This document shows positions 50,253 to 58,920 of a DNA stretch of 64,000 bases, piece after piece. The first letter of the stretch is position 1, and each line of letters begins with the position of its first letter. The notes below the pieces were generated by a model. It saw only the letters and a list, made by a program, of their open reading frames with translations. It was not told the DNA's origin and did no database searches. This DNA comes from an uncultured Oscillospiraceae bacterium (GTDB lineage Bacteria > Bacillota > Clostridia > Oscillospirales > Acutalibacteraceae): the NCBI GenBank assembly GCA_900548545.1, contig URKX01000005.1, forward strand, positions 13,437 to 77,436, in the 5' to 3' direction. A program made the translations under genes and the position numbers.

Positions 50253-51383
50253 ATGTATCAACTGATAAAGCAAGAGGGCGCTGCTAGACGCGGGGAGTTC
50301 GTTACAGTCCACGGTACTGTCCAGACCCCAGCGTTTATGAACGTGGCCACAGCCGGCGCCATTAAGGGTGCTGTGTCGGCGTACGATTTGAAGGATCTCC
50401 ACTGTCAAGTACAGCTGTGCAACACCTATCATCTGCACCTGCGCCCAGGAGATGAAACCGTGAAAAAACTGGGCGGCATCCGGAAGTTCACCGGATGGGA
50501 CGGCCCGGTCCTCACAGACAGCGGAGGGTTCCAAGTGTTCTCCTTGGCGAAGTTGCGGAACATTAAGGAAGAGGGCGTCACCTTTGCTTCCCATGTAGAC
50601 GGCCACAAGATTTTTATGGGCCCCGAGGAGAGTATGCGCATCCAGTCTAACTTGGGTTCCACCATTGCCATGGCCTTTGACGAGTGTGTGGAGAATCCTG
50701 CCACTTACGAATACGCCAAGGCTTCTTGTGAGCGCACTGCCCGTTGGTTGGAACGATGCAAGAAGGAGATGGCCCGGCTCAACAGCCTGGAGGATACCAT
50801 CAATCCCCACCAGCTGTTGTTCGGCATCAATCAGGGGTGCACGTTTGAGGACCTGCGGGTAGAACACATGAAGCGCATCGCACAGCTGGATTGTGACGGC
50901 TATGCCATCGGTGGCCTGGCAGTAGGGGAGCCCACCGAAGAGATGTACCGCATCATCGAGGCGGTGGAGCCCCATATGCCTCGGGATAAAATCCGCTACC
51001 TGATGGGCGTGGGGACGCCTGCCAACATCCTGGAAGCAGTCCGCCGGGGCGTTGACTTGTTTGACTGCGTCATGCCCAGCCGCAATGCCCGCCACGGTCA
51101 CGCTTTTACTTGGGAGGGCTGCCGAAACTTGCTCAATGCAAAATACGAACTGGATGAGGCCCCGCTGGATGAAAAGTGCCAATGCCCTGTTTGCCAAAAG
51201 TTTAGCCGCGCGTACATCCATCACCTCTTTAAGGCAGGGGAGATGCTGGCTATGCGGCTGACGGTGATGCATAACCTGTATTTCTACAACCGCCTAATGG
51301 AATGCATCCGCGAGGCACTGGACGCCGGCTGTTATGAGCAGTTCTATCGGGAACATATAGAAGCGCTGGGAAAACGGATTTAA
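50253..51383 (+). CDS. tgt: tRNA-guanine transglycosylase
   Basis: A 376-residue enzyme exchanging the anticodon guanine for preQ1 in queuosine synthesis. Seen: LTDSGGFQVFSLAKLR with the catalytic Asp near residue 90, FDECVENPA, GGLAVGEP, the active-site DCVMPSRNARHGHAFT near residue 271, and zinc ligands CQCPVCQKF with a later His. Normal length. AAAGGAG precedes the ATG. No queA lies next to it in the window. Confidence 0.95.
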   Translation: MYQLIKQEGAARRGEFVTVHGTVQTPAFMNVATAGAIKGAVSAYDLKDLHCQVQLCNTYHLHLRPGDETVKKLGGIRKFTGWDGPVLTDSGGFQVFSLAKLRNIKEEGVTFASHVDGHKIFMGPEESMRIQSNLGSTIAMAFDECVENPATYEYAKASCERTARWLERCKKEMARLNSLEDTINPHQLLFGINQGCTFEDLRVEHMKRIAQLDCDGYAIGGLAVGEPTEEMYRIIEAVEPHMPRDKIRYLMGVGTPANILEAVRRGVDLFDCVMPSRNARHGHAFTWEGCRNLLNAKYELDEAPLDEKCQCPVCQKFSRAYIHHLFKAGEMLAMRLTVMHNLYFYNRLMECIREALDAGCYEQFYREHIEALGKRI

Positions 51384-51407
51384 AAGAGAAAACTTTCCAT
51401 GATTTGC

Positions 51408-51436
51408 TTGCAAGTTTCGTTGGTTCTTGTTATAAT
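51408..51436 (+). promoter_or_regulatory. Sigma-A promoter of yajC
   Basis: TTGCAA (51408-51413), 17-bp spacer, TATAAT (51431-51436), 31 nt before yajC. Confidence 0.75.
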
Positions 51437-51467
51437 CTAAACATCAATTCGGAGGTGCATTGACAAA

Positions 51468-51806
51468 ATGAATCATGTAATGGCTCTTGACACAACAGCT
51501 GCTGCCGCGGGCGGCGGTGTGCAGATGGTAATTATGCTTCTGGTATACGCTGTCTTCATTGTGGCCCTGTACTTTATCTTTTTCCGCCCCCAGAGCAAGA
51601 AAAAGAAGAAAGAACAGGAAATGCGCAAGAACGCTCAGGTGGGTGACGAAATCACCACAATTGGCGGCATCTGCGGCCGTATCGTGGCTGTGAAAGATGA
51701 AACCGACTCCATCGTCATTGAAACCGGCAGCGACAAATCTAAGCTTCGGATCAAGCGTTGGGGTATTGCCAGTGTAGATACTGTCCATGAGGATGACCAG
51801 GGCTAA
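51468..51806 (+). CDS. yajC: Preprotein translocase subunit YajC
   Basis: A 112-residue single-pass membrane protein of the Sec/SecDF accessory complex. Seen: membrane helix at about residues 16-41, FFRPQSKKKKKEQEMRKN basic turn, then the soluble domain GDEITTIGGICGRIVAV. tgt-yajC adjacency is conserved across bacteria. GGAGG ribosome site. Confidence 0.93.
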   Translation: MNHVMALDTTAAAAGGGVQMVIMLLVYAVFIVALYFIFFRPQSKKKKKEQEMRKNAQVGDEITTIGGICGRIVAVKDETDSIVIETGSDKSKLRIKRWGIASVDTVHEDDQG

Positions 51807-51830
51807 GAGAAAACGTATACGTAATTTTCG

Positions 51831-51862
51831 AGAAGAGGTTTTGAAACACCTCTTCTTTTTTT
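51831..51862 (+). terminator. Intrinsic terminator after yajC
   Basis: AGAAGAGGT/ACCTCTTCT stem with a T-run. Confidence 0.85.
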
Positions 51863-51923
51863 GTGCTAATTTCATTCTCCCCTTCATATGTTGAAACAAA
51901 AAGGTGTAGGGGAGAGGTGCTCT

Positions 51924-52304
51924 TTGCGAAAAGTAAAAGGTTTCCTGTTGTCCATAGGGGTGGCCATTGTCGCTGGGATGATTTTGTTGGCCATTGCAGC
52001 GTTGGTGATTGGAAAAACTGGGAATTTGCCCCAAGGTGTAGCGGTCCCCGTATTGGTTACAGTGCTTTTGTGTGTTGCTGTATTCCTAGGAGGTTTGGCA
52101 GCTTCTTTGTTGACAGGGGAGAAGGGGCTTTTACTGGGAGGCGCTTGCGGGCTGTTTATTTCCTGCTGCATTTTAGCGGGTGGACTGCTGCATTCCCAAG
52201 GTGCGATTGCCCTGGGAGGAGCAGGGCGTTTGGCAGCGATTTTTTTCAGTGGTTGTATCGGCGGGATTTTGGGCGTGAATCGGAAAAGAAAGGTGAAATT
52301 TTAA
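51924..52304 (+). CDS. TIGR04086-type membrane protein
   Basis: A 126-residue protein with four membrane helices in two pairs, of the TIGR04086 type that commonly follows yajC in Clostridia. TTG at 51924 was chosen because GGGGAGAGG lies just upstream; an ATG at 51888 in frame has no ribosome site. In many genomes the six-cysteine peptide scfA and its radical SAM enzyme follow; neither is present here. Function unknown. Confidence 0.7.
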   Translation: MRKVKGFLLSIGVAIVAGMILLAIAALVIGKTGNLPQGVAVPVLVTVLLCVAVFLGGLAASLLTGEKGLLLGGACGLFISCCILAGGLLHSQGAIALGGAGRLAAIFFSGCIGGILGVNRKRKVKF

Positions 52305-52317
52305 ACGTAAAACAAGT

Positions 52318-52351
52318 AAAAATACACACGGTGTACCCGTGTGTATTTTTA
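52318..52351. terminator. Intrinsic terminator after the TIGR04086 gene
   Basis: AAAAATACACACG/CGTGTGTATTTTT, 13-bp perfect stem with T-runs on both strands. Confidence 0.8.
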
Positions 52352-52829
52352 TGCACACCATATTTTGTGCGAATAACATAAGCTTCTTGTTCAAATATTC
52401 ATTGGTTTACATAATATAAAGTACATAAAATTGTTCGGTTGAAATAAAACCGAAAAAATATTCGCCGATTTGCTTGCAAAATTCCCGAAGATGTATTATA
52501 GTATATATCCACAGGATAAAAAAGCAGGGCTGGTCAACACATTCGTTGAAAAACCAGCGGAAAAGGTAAAAAGTACGATCCCGCTCAAAGGGCATAAAAA
52601 CTGGATTTTTTCGATTGAAATCCAATATGTCCCGTTGGTTTCTGGAAATGGATGGAATATATTGTGGTTCCCTGCAGTAGGTAAGAAACTTAAATTCCAA
52701 ACGTGCTAGTTTTCCACCGCCTGTAATTCTCAAAAATGTATACACTCTTTTGAGAATATGATGGTTTCCCAAAAACAAAAACCAAAGTTTCCTGTAATTT
52801 TAAATCTGTATTCATTTTTTGTAAGAGGA
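52352..52829. other. AT-rich gene-free stretch
   Basis: About 480 bases visibly richer in A+T than everything around. Short open frames exist on both strands (for example plus 52491-52709), but none has a ribosome site or a recognisable product. No terminal repeats, transposase remnant or tRNA edge seen. Confidence 0.4.
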
Positions 52830-52857
52830 GAATAGCCGCGCCCTTCTTTTCATATCC
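52830..52857 (+). promoter_or_regulatory. Sporulation (sigma-E-like) promoter of spoIIM
   Basis: GAATAGCC (52830-52837), 13-bp spacer, CATATCC (52851-52857). The same two boxes with identical spacing stand before cwlD. Confidence 0.6.
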
Positions 52858-52900
52858 ATAGAACAAGGTTTTGGAGTTTTTAAAAGGAAGGTGCAAGGTT

Positions 52901-53524
52901 TTGAAAAAGGATGTTCGGCTTTCTCAAAAGGGACAAGAGGAGTCCCTTCTTTGGGAGCGTTTTTTCCATCGGAAAGCAGGGGCTCTTTTACTATTCGCGC
53001 TGCTTTTCGGTGTGGTTTGCGGCTGCGGCTGCGCCACAATGCTAGCCCTGTTCCAGGACCGGTGGGTACTTCCTTTGCAGTTTTCTGGAATACCTGTCAA
53101 TGGTTCGGGGGTTGTTTCCTGTTTTTCTACCCTTTTGCTCAATGCGCTGACTGGACTGATCCCGTTATTTCTTTTGGGGATTACCGCATTTGGGGTATTT
53201 GCGGTTCCCCTGTTCCTTGTTTTCCGAGGGATAACAGTGGGGATTGGCGTTTCCTATTTTTTGTGGAAGGACGAGCTTTTTGGCCTCCTCCAGTGTGCGT
53301 TGATTTATACACCGGCCGCCGCAGCCACAGGAGTATTGCTCTTGTTGTTTGCTGTGCGCTCTTTCCAATTTTCTGGCCATCTGGCGAAAGCCAGTTTTTC
53401 TTCCCAACAAGGTGGGCTGGATCTGAAATTGTATTTCTACGATTTTCTTTTGTTTTGCAGTTTTTCCGTAGGGATCTCTTTATTGGGCAGCCTGTTGGCG
53501 TCGGTGTATTTCCTATTTGTTTGA
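52901..53524 (+). CDS. spoIIM: Stage II sporulation protein M
   Basis: A 207-residue polytopic membrane protein of the engulfment (DMP) complex. Seen: five membrane helices (starting near residues 30, 75, 95, 135 and 180) and a family-like central GITAFGVFAVPLFLVFRGITVG. TTG at 52901 with GGAAGG upstream. The xerD gene follows 22 nt later, the same pairing as spoIIM-ripX in Bacillus. Expression in the mother cell fits the promoter at 52830. Confidence 0.85.
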   Translation: MKKDVRLSQKGQEESLLWERFFHRKAGALLLFALLFGVVCGCGCATMLALFQDRWVLPLQFSGIPVNGSGVVSCFSTLLLNALTGLIPLFLLGITAFGVFAVPLFLVFRGITVGIGVSYFLWKDELFGLLQCALIYTPAAAATGVLLLLFAVRSFQFSGHLAKASFSSQQGGLDLKLYFYDFLLFCSFSVGISLLGSLLASVYFLFV

Positions 53525-53546
53525 GAAAAGAGGGTGGCAACGAACC

Positions 53547-54446
53547 ATGGGCAGTACGAGCGATTATTACGCCTTGTTCAGCGACTATTTGATGAATCAA
53601 AAGGCGAATTCTGCCAACACGCAGGAGTCTTATTTGCGGGATACTTTATATTACCTGGAATATCTGTCTCAGATTGGTGTGGATCCCCTTGCAGCAGATG
53701 AACATGCTGTTCAAGGCTATGTGGATCACCTGCATGAATTGAAGCGTTCTCCCACCACGATTTCCCGGAACCTGGCCTCTGTGCGTTGCTTCTATAAATT
53801 CCTTATTTTCCGGGGCATGACTGACTGCAACCCGGCAAAAGGGATCAAGTTGGAAAAAACTGCCAAGAAGCTTCCTCAAGTGCTTTCTGGGGAGGAGATC
53901 GAGCTTTTGCTGACTCAGCCGGATATCACCGAGCCTAAGGGCTGCCGGGACAAGGCTATGTTGGAATTGCTGTATGCCACTGGGATTCGCGCTTCTGAGC
54001 TAATCAACTTGAATATTCAAGATTTAAACCTGCGTTCCGGGGTTTTGTATTGCCGGGGGACAAAGGGGATCCGCTCGATCCCGGTGTATCCTTCCGCGGT
54101 TGTTGCGGTTTCGGATTATATCTACCGGATGCGGGGACTAATCACCGGCCCGGAAAGCGGGAACGCGCTGTTTGTCAATTTGAACGGCGGCAGGCTTACC
54201 CGCCAGGGCTTTTGGAAAATTGTCAAAGGGTACGCTGCGGAAGCGGGGATCACAAAGGAGATTACCCCTCACACGCTGCGCCATTCTTTTGCTTTGCATT
54301 TGTTAGAGAACGGCGCTTCTGTGAAGGATATCCAGACCATGATGGGGCATGCGGACATATCTTCTACACAAGTGTATGTCCAACTGCTGGACAGCCATGT
54401 AAAACAGGTGTATAATAATTGCCATCCCAAGGCAAAATTGGGCTAA
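53547..54446 (+). CDS. xerD: Tyrosine recombinase XerD
   Basis: A 299-residue recombinase resolving chromosome dimers at dif. Seen: N-terminal SAM-like core-binding domain, catalytic Arg in LYATGIRASELINL near residue 150, Lys in GTKGIRSIPV, HxxR (HTLRHSFALHLL) near residue 247, the GHADISSTQVY block with the Tyr nucleophile near residue 280. Complete. ATG at 53547 follows GAGGGTGG. Confidence 0.9.
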   Translation: MGSTSDYYALFSDYLMNQKANSANTQESYLRDTLYYLEYLSQIGVDPLAADEHAVQGYVDHLHELKRSPTTISRNLASVRCFYKFLIFRGMTDCNPAKGIKLEKTAKKLPQVLSGEEIELLLTQPDITEPKGCRDKAMLELLYATGIRASELINLNIQDLNLRSGVLYCRGTKGIRSIPVYPSAVVAVSDYIYRMRGLITGPESGNALFVNLNGGRLTRQGFWKIVKGYAAEAGITKEITPHTLRHSFALHLLENGASVKDIQTMMGHADISSTQVYVQLLDSHVKQVYNNCHPKAKLG

Positions 54447-54485
54447 ACTATATTATCAAGTTCGTGTGGAAATGGAGTTGGTTTT

Positions 54486-55502
54486 TTGGCATTCCTCGGT
54501 ATTTTCGGAAATTATGATAAGCCTGGTCCAGGCGTCAGTAAGGACGAGCCTCCGAAATCGGCGCCTGTCCGTTTTTTTGAAATTCTAGGCCGGAAATTTG
54601 GCAAACTGGTACAGTTGAACTTAATTTTCCTGATCCCATTTATTGTGGCGGTGGCATTGATGGTGGTAATTTCCTTTTCGCCCATCCACTTTGTCCTGCA
54701 ACTTCCTGTGGGGGAAGGGGCGATCCAGCTAGACGTGTGGTTTTTATATGTGGTGCCGCTGCCCGTTATCTTGTTGTCGCCGTTTACCGCGGGACTCACT
54801 TATGTGACCCGGAATTTTGCCAGGGAAGAGCATGCTTTTGTGTGGTCTGACTTTTGGGAAAACGTCAAAGGCAACTGGAAATATTTTCTGATGAACGGCG
54901 CCCTTGTATATCTGGTATATGTGGTTCTCAGCTTTTCCATTTTGTATTACTATAACGCCACTTCCCGCGGCTGGTTTTACTACATTCCATTTTGGGTCTG
55001 TTTAGTTCTTGGAGTCTTTTTCCTGTTTGCACAGTACTACTTGCCAGTGATGTTTGTCACATTTGACCTCAAATTCGGCCAAGCCTATCGGAACGCATTT
55101 ATCTTCTCTTTAGCTGGCCTTGGCCGGAACATTTTGATTACGGCCGTGTTGGGCGCTCTGCTGTACCTGGTGGTATATGTGATTCCTTTGAACGGCCTTG
55201 TAATTATGATCTTGTTATTGCTCACCCTGTTCCTTTTGTTCTCTCTAATCAGTTATTTTATCAATTTCACTGTCTACCCAGTGGTAGAACGATATCTGAT
55301 TAAACCTTATGAGAAGAAGATGGAAGAGGAAAAGAATGGGGGAAAAACAGAGGCGGCTCTTCAGGAAGATCCCGAGGCTGTTCGGTTTTATGCCCAACCC
55401 GAAGAGGATGAGGATGAGGACGATGACGAGGACAAGATGGTTTATGTCAACGGCCGGTTAATTAAGAAATCAGAATTGAAAAGTAAGAATTTGGACGAAT
55501 AA
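54486..55502 (+). CDS. YesL/DUF624-like membrane protein with acidic tail
   Basis: A 338-residue protein with six membrane helices between residues 40 and 260 and a family-typical LTAGL/FTAGLTYVTRNFAREEHAF turn. The last 80 residues are cytoplasmic, with Lys/Glu then Asp/Glu runs (EDEDEDDDEDKM) ending in VNGRLIKKSELKSKNLDE. TTG start with GGAG upstream. DUF624 proteins in Firmicutes are usually beside carbohydrate genes; here it lies between xerD and xerC and its role is unknown. Confidence 0.7.
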   Translation: MAFLGIFGNYDKPGPGVSKDEPPKSAPVRFFEILGRKFGKLVQLNLIFLIPFIVAVALMVVISFSPIHFVLQLPVGEGAIQLDVWFLYVVPLPVILLSPFTAGLTYVTRNFAREEHAFVWSDFWENVKGNWKYFLMNGALVYLVYVVLSFSILYYYNATSRGWFYYIPFWVCLVLGVFFLFAQYYLPVMFVTFDLKFGQAYRNAFIFSLAGLGRNILITAVLGALLYLVVYVIPLNGLVIMILLLLTLFLLFSLISYFINFTVYPVVERYLIKPYEKKMEEEKNGGKTEAALQEDPEAVRFYAQPEEDEDEDDDEDKMVYVNGRLIKKSELKSKNLDE

Positions 55503-55507
55503 CCCTA

Positions 55508-55549
55508 AAAAAAAGGAAAGCGCCATTATCTGGCGCTTTCCTTTTTTTT
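55508..55549. terminator. Bidirectional terminator, overlapping the end of xerC
   Basis: AAAAAAAGGAAAGCGCCA with its complement around TTATC. The right arm lies inside the last codons of xerC (minus strand), the left arm just beyond the DUF624-like stop. Confidence 0.85.
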
Positions 55550-56542
55550 AGGCTCATCTTTTTGTTTTTTTCGTTCCGTGACCTTGGCCAAAGGGTTGGC
55601 ATGGATCGCCTGTTCCATTTGCGTACTGGATGTATGGGTGTAAATCTCGGTAGTCCCCAAGTTCGCATGGCCCAATATATCCTGCAAAACGCGGATATCC
55701 ACATTGCCATACCGATACATCAGTGTTGCCGCAGTATGGCGCAGCTTATGAACGGAGTACCCCGGCCCGCCCAGGCCGATTTTTTCCAAGTATTTTTTAA
55801 CCATAACTTCTACAGTGATCGGTTTGATGCGCGTACCACGATTGCTTAGAAACAGGGCGTTGCGGTCAATAACCCCTTCCTTGGGGCGAACCGCCAAATA
55901 GTTGGAAATAGACTCCTGGCAGGCTTGATTGAGATAGACAATGCGCTCTTTGTTGCCCTTTCCTATGATGCGCAGCGTATTGTTGTTGTGGATGACATCC
56001 GTCAAATTGATGCCCACCAACTCGGAAAGACGCATTCCGCAGTTTAAAAACAGGGTTAGAATACAACGATCCCGCGGGGCATTCGGTCCCTCTACAGCGT
56101 TCAGCAATTCAATACTTTGTTCGAGAGACAAAAAATGGGGAAGAGATTTTGCCTTTTTAGGCGCCACCAGGTTTTCTGTAGGATTTTGTTCCAGCAGCTT
56201 TTCATGGGCCGTCAAATAGTTGAAAAAGGAACGCAGTGTTGTGGACTTCCGCTGGCGGGTAGATGCCATATTGTTCCGCTCATCCGCCACAAAGTTCATA
56301 AAGGCATACACCTCGTAAGTGGAAATGGAACGGATAAATTCCAGGTCGGCGTCATCTACCGAAATTTCATCAAAAGGTGTTTCTGAATCTACCAAGCCAC
56401 GGTCCTGCTTGATGAATCTAAAAAATGTGCGGAGATCTTTGCAGTATTCCCGGACGGTTTTGGCAGATAATCCCCGCACATTTCGCAAATACATGGCATA
56501 CTGTTGTGCCACCTGTGATAGTTCTTCTTGAATGGAATCCAT
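55526..56542 (-). CDS. xerC: Tyrosine recombinase XerC
   Basis: A 338-residue recombinase, longer than XerD owing to an insertion near residues 60-85 and a Lys-rich tail. Seen: catalytic Arg in LNCGMRLSELVG near residue 172, Lys in GKGNKERIVYL, HKLRHTAATLMYRYG near residue 264 and LGHANLGTTEIYTHT with the Tyr nucleophile near residue 303. GGGGAGG before the ATG. Together with xerD on the other strand it completes the dimer-resolution pair. Confidence 0.88.
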   Translation of the reverse strand: MDSIQEELSQVAQQYAMYLRNVRGLSAKTVREYCKDLRTFFRFIKQDRGLVDSETPFDEISVDDADLEFIRSISTYEVYAFMNFVADERNNMASTRQRKSTTLRSFFNYLTAHEKLLEQNPTENLVAPKKAKSLPHFLSLEQSIELLNAVEGPNAPRDRCILTLFLNCGMRLSELVGINLTDVIHNNNTLRIIGKGNKERIVYLNQACQESISNYLAVRPKEGVIDRNALFLSNRGTRIKPITVEVMVKKYLEKIGLGGPGYSVHKLRHTAATLMYRYGNVDIRVLQDILGHANLGTTEIYTHTSSTQMEQAIHANPLAKVTERKKQKDEPKKKESAR

Positions 56543-56560
56543 AGTTAATAGGCCTCCCCT

Positions 56561-56592
56561 AAATTATAGAAAATATTCATTTTCTATAATTT
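56561..56592. repeat. Perfect 14-bp AT-rich inverted repeat before xerC
   Basis: AAATTATAGAAAAT (56561-56574), loop ATTC, ATTTTCTATAATTT (56579-56592). It starts 19 nt upstream of the xerC ATG and includes a TATAAT on the minus strand, so it overlaps the likely promoter. Confidence 0.6.
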
Positions 56593-56674
56593 TGTATTTC
56601 CTTTTTCCGAACCCTTTTTCTCTAATTGGAAGGGCCTTATTTTTTATTAGTTTTTTGCTTGCGTTGGCGGATCA

Positions 56675-57421
56675 TCAAAATTCTGCCAGCGGGATAATCC
56701 CCCCTACGTCAATCAATGGGCCCTGGCAAAGTTCCAATGGTGTCACGCCGTGTTCCCGTAAAAAAATTTGAATCCGTGTTCCAGATGGATGGTTTTTCAG
56801 TGACCCGGTAAACGCCATCTTGTCCGGCGACAGTTTCCCGCAGCAGCCACCGATAAACCCTGTATCGTATCCCGGCAGCTGAATAGACCCTGCTTCTATG
56901 AGAAGCACATCAAATCCCGCCTGTGCGAGTACCCTTTCCAGACCTGGGTCTGCCGTGATACAGCTCTGGTGGTCTACCAAGGCTACCGAGCAGGCGCAAT
57001 AGCCTTGCCGCACTGAAAGGATCTCACACCCCAATTGTTGGGCAGCTTGTCGGATCGATGGATCCATCCCTTTGAGGTTGCCAATCAGCCAGGATCCCCA
57101 TGCCAGCCCTCCACATAATACATCCTTGGGATAAAGGTTTCCCGGAATTTGGTTGGTTTCCTGAAGATGAAGCCCCGTTCCTTGTAGGCGGCCCAACAGC
57201 CCGTTCCCCTTCAAAACGAACATTTGTTTTTTAGGAAGAGGGCATACTTGTAAGTCAGGATGAAATTTCACTGGCTGGGGTAACCGGATATCCTGGTCGG
57301 TTTGGATGCTTTGCACCCCTTCCCTGCAAAGGGCGTGATGCAGCCAGGAGAATTCCCCAGAGGCCAGCACCAGGGAAACTGGCCCTTCCGGAAGCCTGGG
57401 AAAGCGCAGGGCCCTGCTCAC
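56675..57421 (-). CDS. Conserved-type hypothetical protein (DUF6873-like)
   Basis: A 248-residue soluble protein, tentatively DUF6873. Blocks: HPDLQVCPL near residue 54, SVRQGYCACSVALVDHQSC near residue 140, then LIEAGSIQLPGYDTGFIGGC and CGKLSPDKMAFTG. HPD and late Cys positions recall the amidinotransferase/deiminase fold, but the catalytic set is not convincing. Start overlaps the radA stop by 4 nt, so it is co-translated behind radA, as in other Clostridia. Function unknown. Confidence 0.6.
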   Translation of the reverse strand: MSRALRFPRLPEGPVSLVLASGEFSWLHHALCREGVQSIQTDQDIRLPQPVKFHPDLQVCPLPKKQMFVLKGNGLLGRLQGTGLHLQETNQIPGNLYPKDVLCGGLAWGSWLIGNLKGMDPSIRQAAQQLGCEILSVRQGYCACSVALVDHQSCITADPGLERVLAQAGFDVLLIEAGSIQLPGYDTGFIGGCCGKLSPDKMAFTGSLKNHPSGTRIQIFLREHGVTPLELCQGPLIDVGGIIPLAEF

Positions 57422-58788
57422 GTGGCTGCCTCAAAGGCTTCCCGGATGTTTTTAGCCCCAATAATCTCCATCTGCGGGGTGCGGCTAGGGCTCAAGCTTT
57501 TCAATCCGTGGTAGGGTAACACACAGCGGGTGAAGCCCAGCCGAGCCGCTTCCGCGATGCGAAGATCGGCATGACTAACGCTTCGCAGTTCCCCGGCCAA
57601 ACCCACCTCGCCAAACACCACCGTATCCTCCCGGATAGGGATGTCTTTCAGACTGGAAACCAGGGACATTGCCACAGCAAGATCTACCGAAGGCTCGTCC
57701 AGCCGCAGCCCGCCTACCACGTTAACGTAAGCGTCCAAATTGGAGAAATAGTACCCGGCCCGCTTTTCCAAAACGGCCAAAATCAACGCCATACGGTTGT
57801 AATCGAAGCCGGTGGCCATGCGCCGGGGATTGCCATATCCAGAGGTGGTGGCCAGACCCTGGATCTCCGCCAGGATTGGCCGCGTCCCTTCCATCACCGC
57901 CGTGACACAGGTGCCGGAAACGTCTTTGGGGCGGCCAGACAGCATGGCTTGGGAGGGGTTTTCCACCTGTTGCAGACCATTCTCCCCCATGTCGAACACA
58001 CCAATCTCATTGGTGGAGCCATACCGGTTTTTAACAGCCCGCAGGATGCGGTAGGTCATTTGACGGTCACCTTCAAAATACAGTACTGCGTCCACAATGT
58101 GTTCCAGGACTTTGGGGCCGGCGATAGCCCCATCCTTGTTGACGTGCCCCACAACAATAATGGGGATGTCTAAGGACTTAGCGCAGCGCATCATAGCGTT
58201 GGTGCACTCCCGCACCTGGGTGACGCTCCCAGGAGAGGAGTTCAGCTCCGTATAGTTCATGGTCTGGATGGAGTCGATCATCACTAAGTCGGGCTGAGTG
58301 CTGCGGATTTCCTCCATGATATACTGCACGTCGGTTTCCGTCAGGATTTCCAAATGGGGGCTCTGCACCCCCAGCCGGGAAGCGCGCAGCTTGATTTGCC
58401 GGCTGGATTCCTCACCGGATACATACAGGATCCGCAGGGTTTGCCCCAGGTGCTCACAGATCTGAAGCAGCATGGTTGACTTGCCAATCCCCGGATCGCC
58501 GCTGATCAGGACAAGCGACCCTTTGACAATGCCGCCTCCCAATACCCGATCCAGCTCGGAAAGGCCCGTGTGATAGCGTGCTTCTTCTTCGGTGCTGATC
58601 TCGTTGATGGGTGTGGGCCTAGAAAGCCTTCCCCCATTCCCTGCTAGTTTCTTTTGGGGAGTAACCGGCTCCTTGATGGTTTCTTCTAAGGTGTTCCACT
58701 CCCCGCAGCCGGGGCACTTTCCCATCCATTTGGCGGATTCAAACCCGCACTCCCTGCACAGGTAGATCAACTTATTTTTTGCGGCCAT
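57418..58788 (-). CDS. radA: DNA repair protein RadA
   Basis: A 456-residue RecA-like ATPase that processes recombination branches. Seen: zinc finger CRECG...CPGCGEW in the first 32 residues, Walker A GDPGIGKSTMLLQ near residue 96, KNRYGSTNEIGVFDM near residue 255 (KNRFG-type RadA motif), and a C-terminal Lon-like domain (LDAYVNVVGGLRLDEPSVDLAVAMSL in adjacent stretches). Full length. Confidence 0.95.
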   Translation of the reverse strand: MAAKNKLIYLCRECGFESAKWMGKCPGCGEWNTLEETIKEPVTPQKKLAGNGGRLSRPTPINEISTEEEARYHTGLSELDRVLGGGIVKGSLVLISGDPGIGKSTMLLQICEHLGQTLRILYVSGEESSRQIKLRASRLGVQSPHLEILTETDVQYIMEEIRSTQPDLVMIDSIQTMNYTELNSSPGSVTQVRECTNAMMRCAKSLDIPIIVVGHVNKDGAIAGPKVLEHIVDAVLYFEGDRQMTYRILRAVKNRYGSTNEIGVFDMGENGLQQVENPSQAMLSGRPKDVSGTCVTAVMEGTRPILAEIQGLATTSGYGNPRRMATGFDYNRMALILAVLEKRAGYYFSNLDAYVNVVGGLRLDEPSVDLAVAMSLVSSLKDIPIREDTVVFGEVGLAGELRSVSHADLRIAEAARLGFTRCVLPYHGLKSLSPSRTPQMEIIGAKNIREAFEAAT

Positions 58789-58887
58789 TTGTTTTCCACG
58801 TCCTTATACTCTCACACCATTGTTTTTGGTGGTAATAAAGCGATTTTCTAACGAACCTGGATGGTCCCTTATTTCCGTTTTAAAAGT

Positions 58888-58916
58888 ATTATAGCATAAA
58901 ACCGTCCTGAGAAAAA
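58888..58916 (-). promoter_or_regulatory. Probable sigma-A promoter of radA
   Basis: Minus strand: TATAAT (58888-58893) with a weak TTTTTC -35 (58911-58916) at 17 bp. Confidence 0.45.
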
Positions 58917-58920
58917 CCCT

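Noticed and set aside
51888..51923. ATG at 51888 as start of the TIGR04086 gene
   Set aside because: No ribosome site before it; TTG at 51924 has GGGGAGAGG and places the first helix near the N terminus.
52407..52896. Short frames in the AT-rich island
   Set aside because: Biased composition alone explains them; no start signal or conserved motif.
56561..56592. dif site for XerC/XerD
   Set aside because: The two arms are oriented opposite to those of Firmicutes dif half-sites and the central region is 4 nt, not 6-8.
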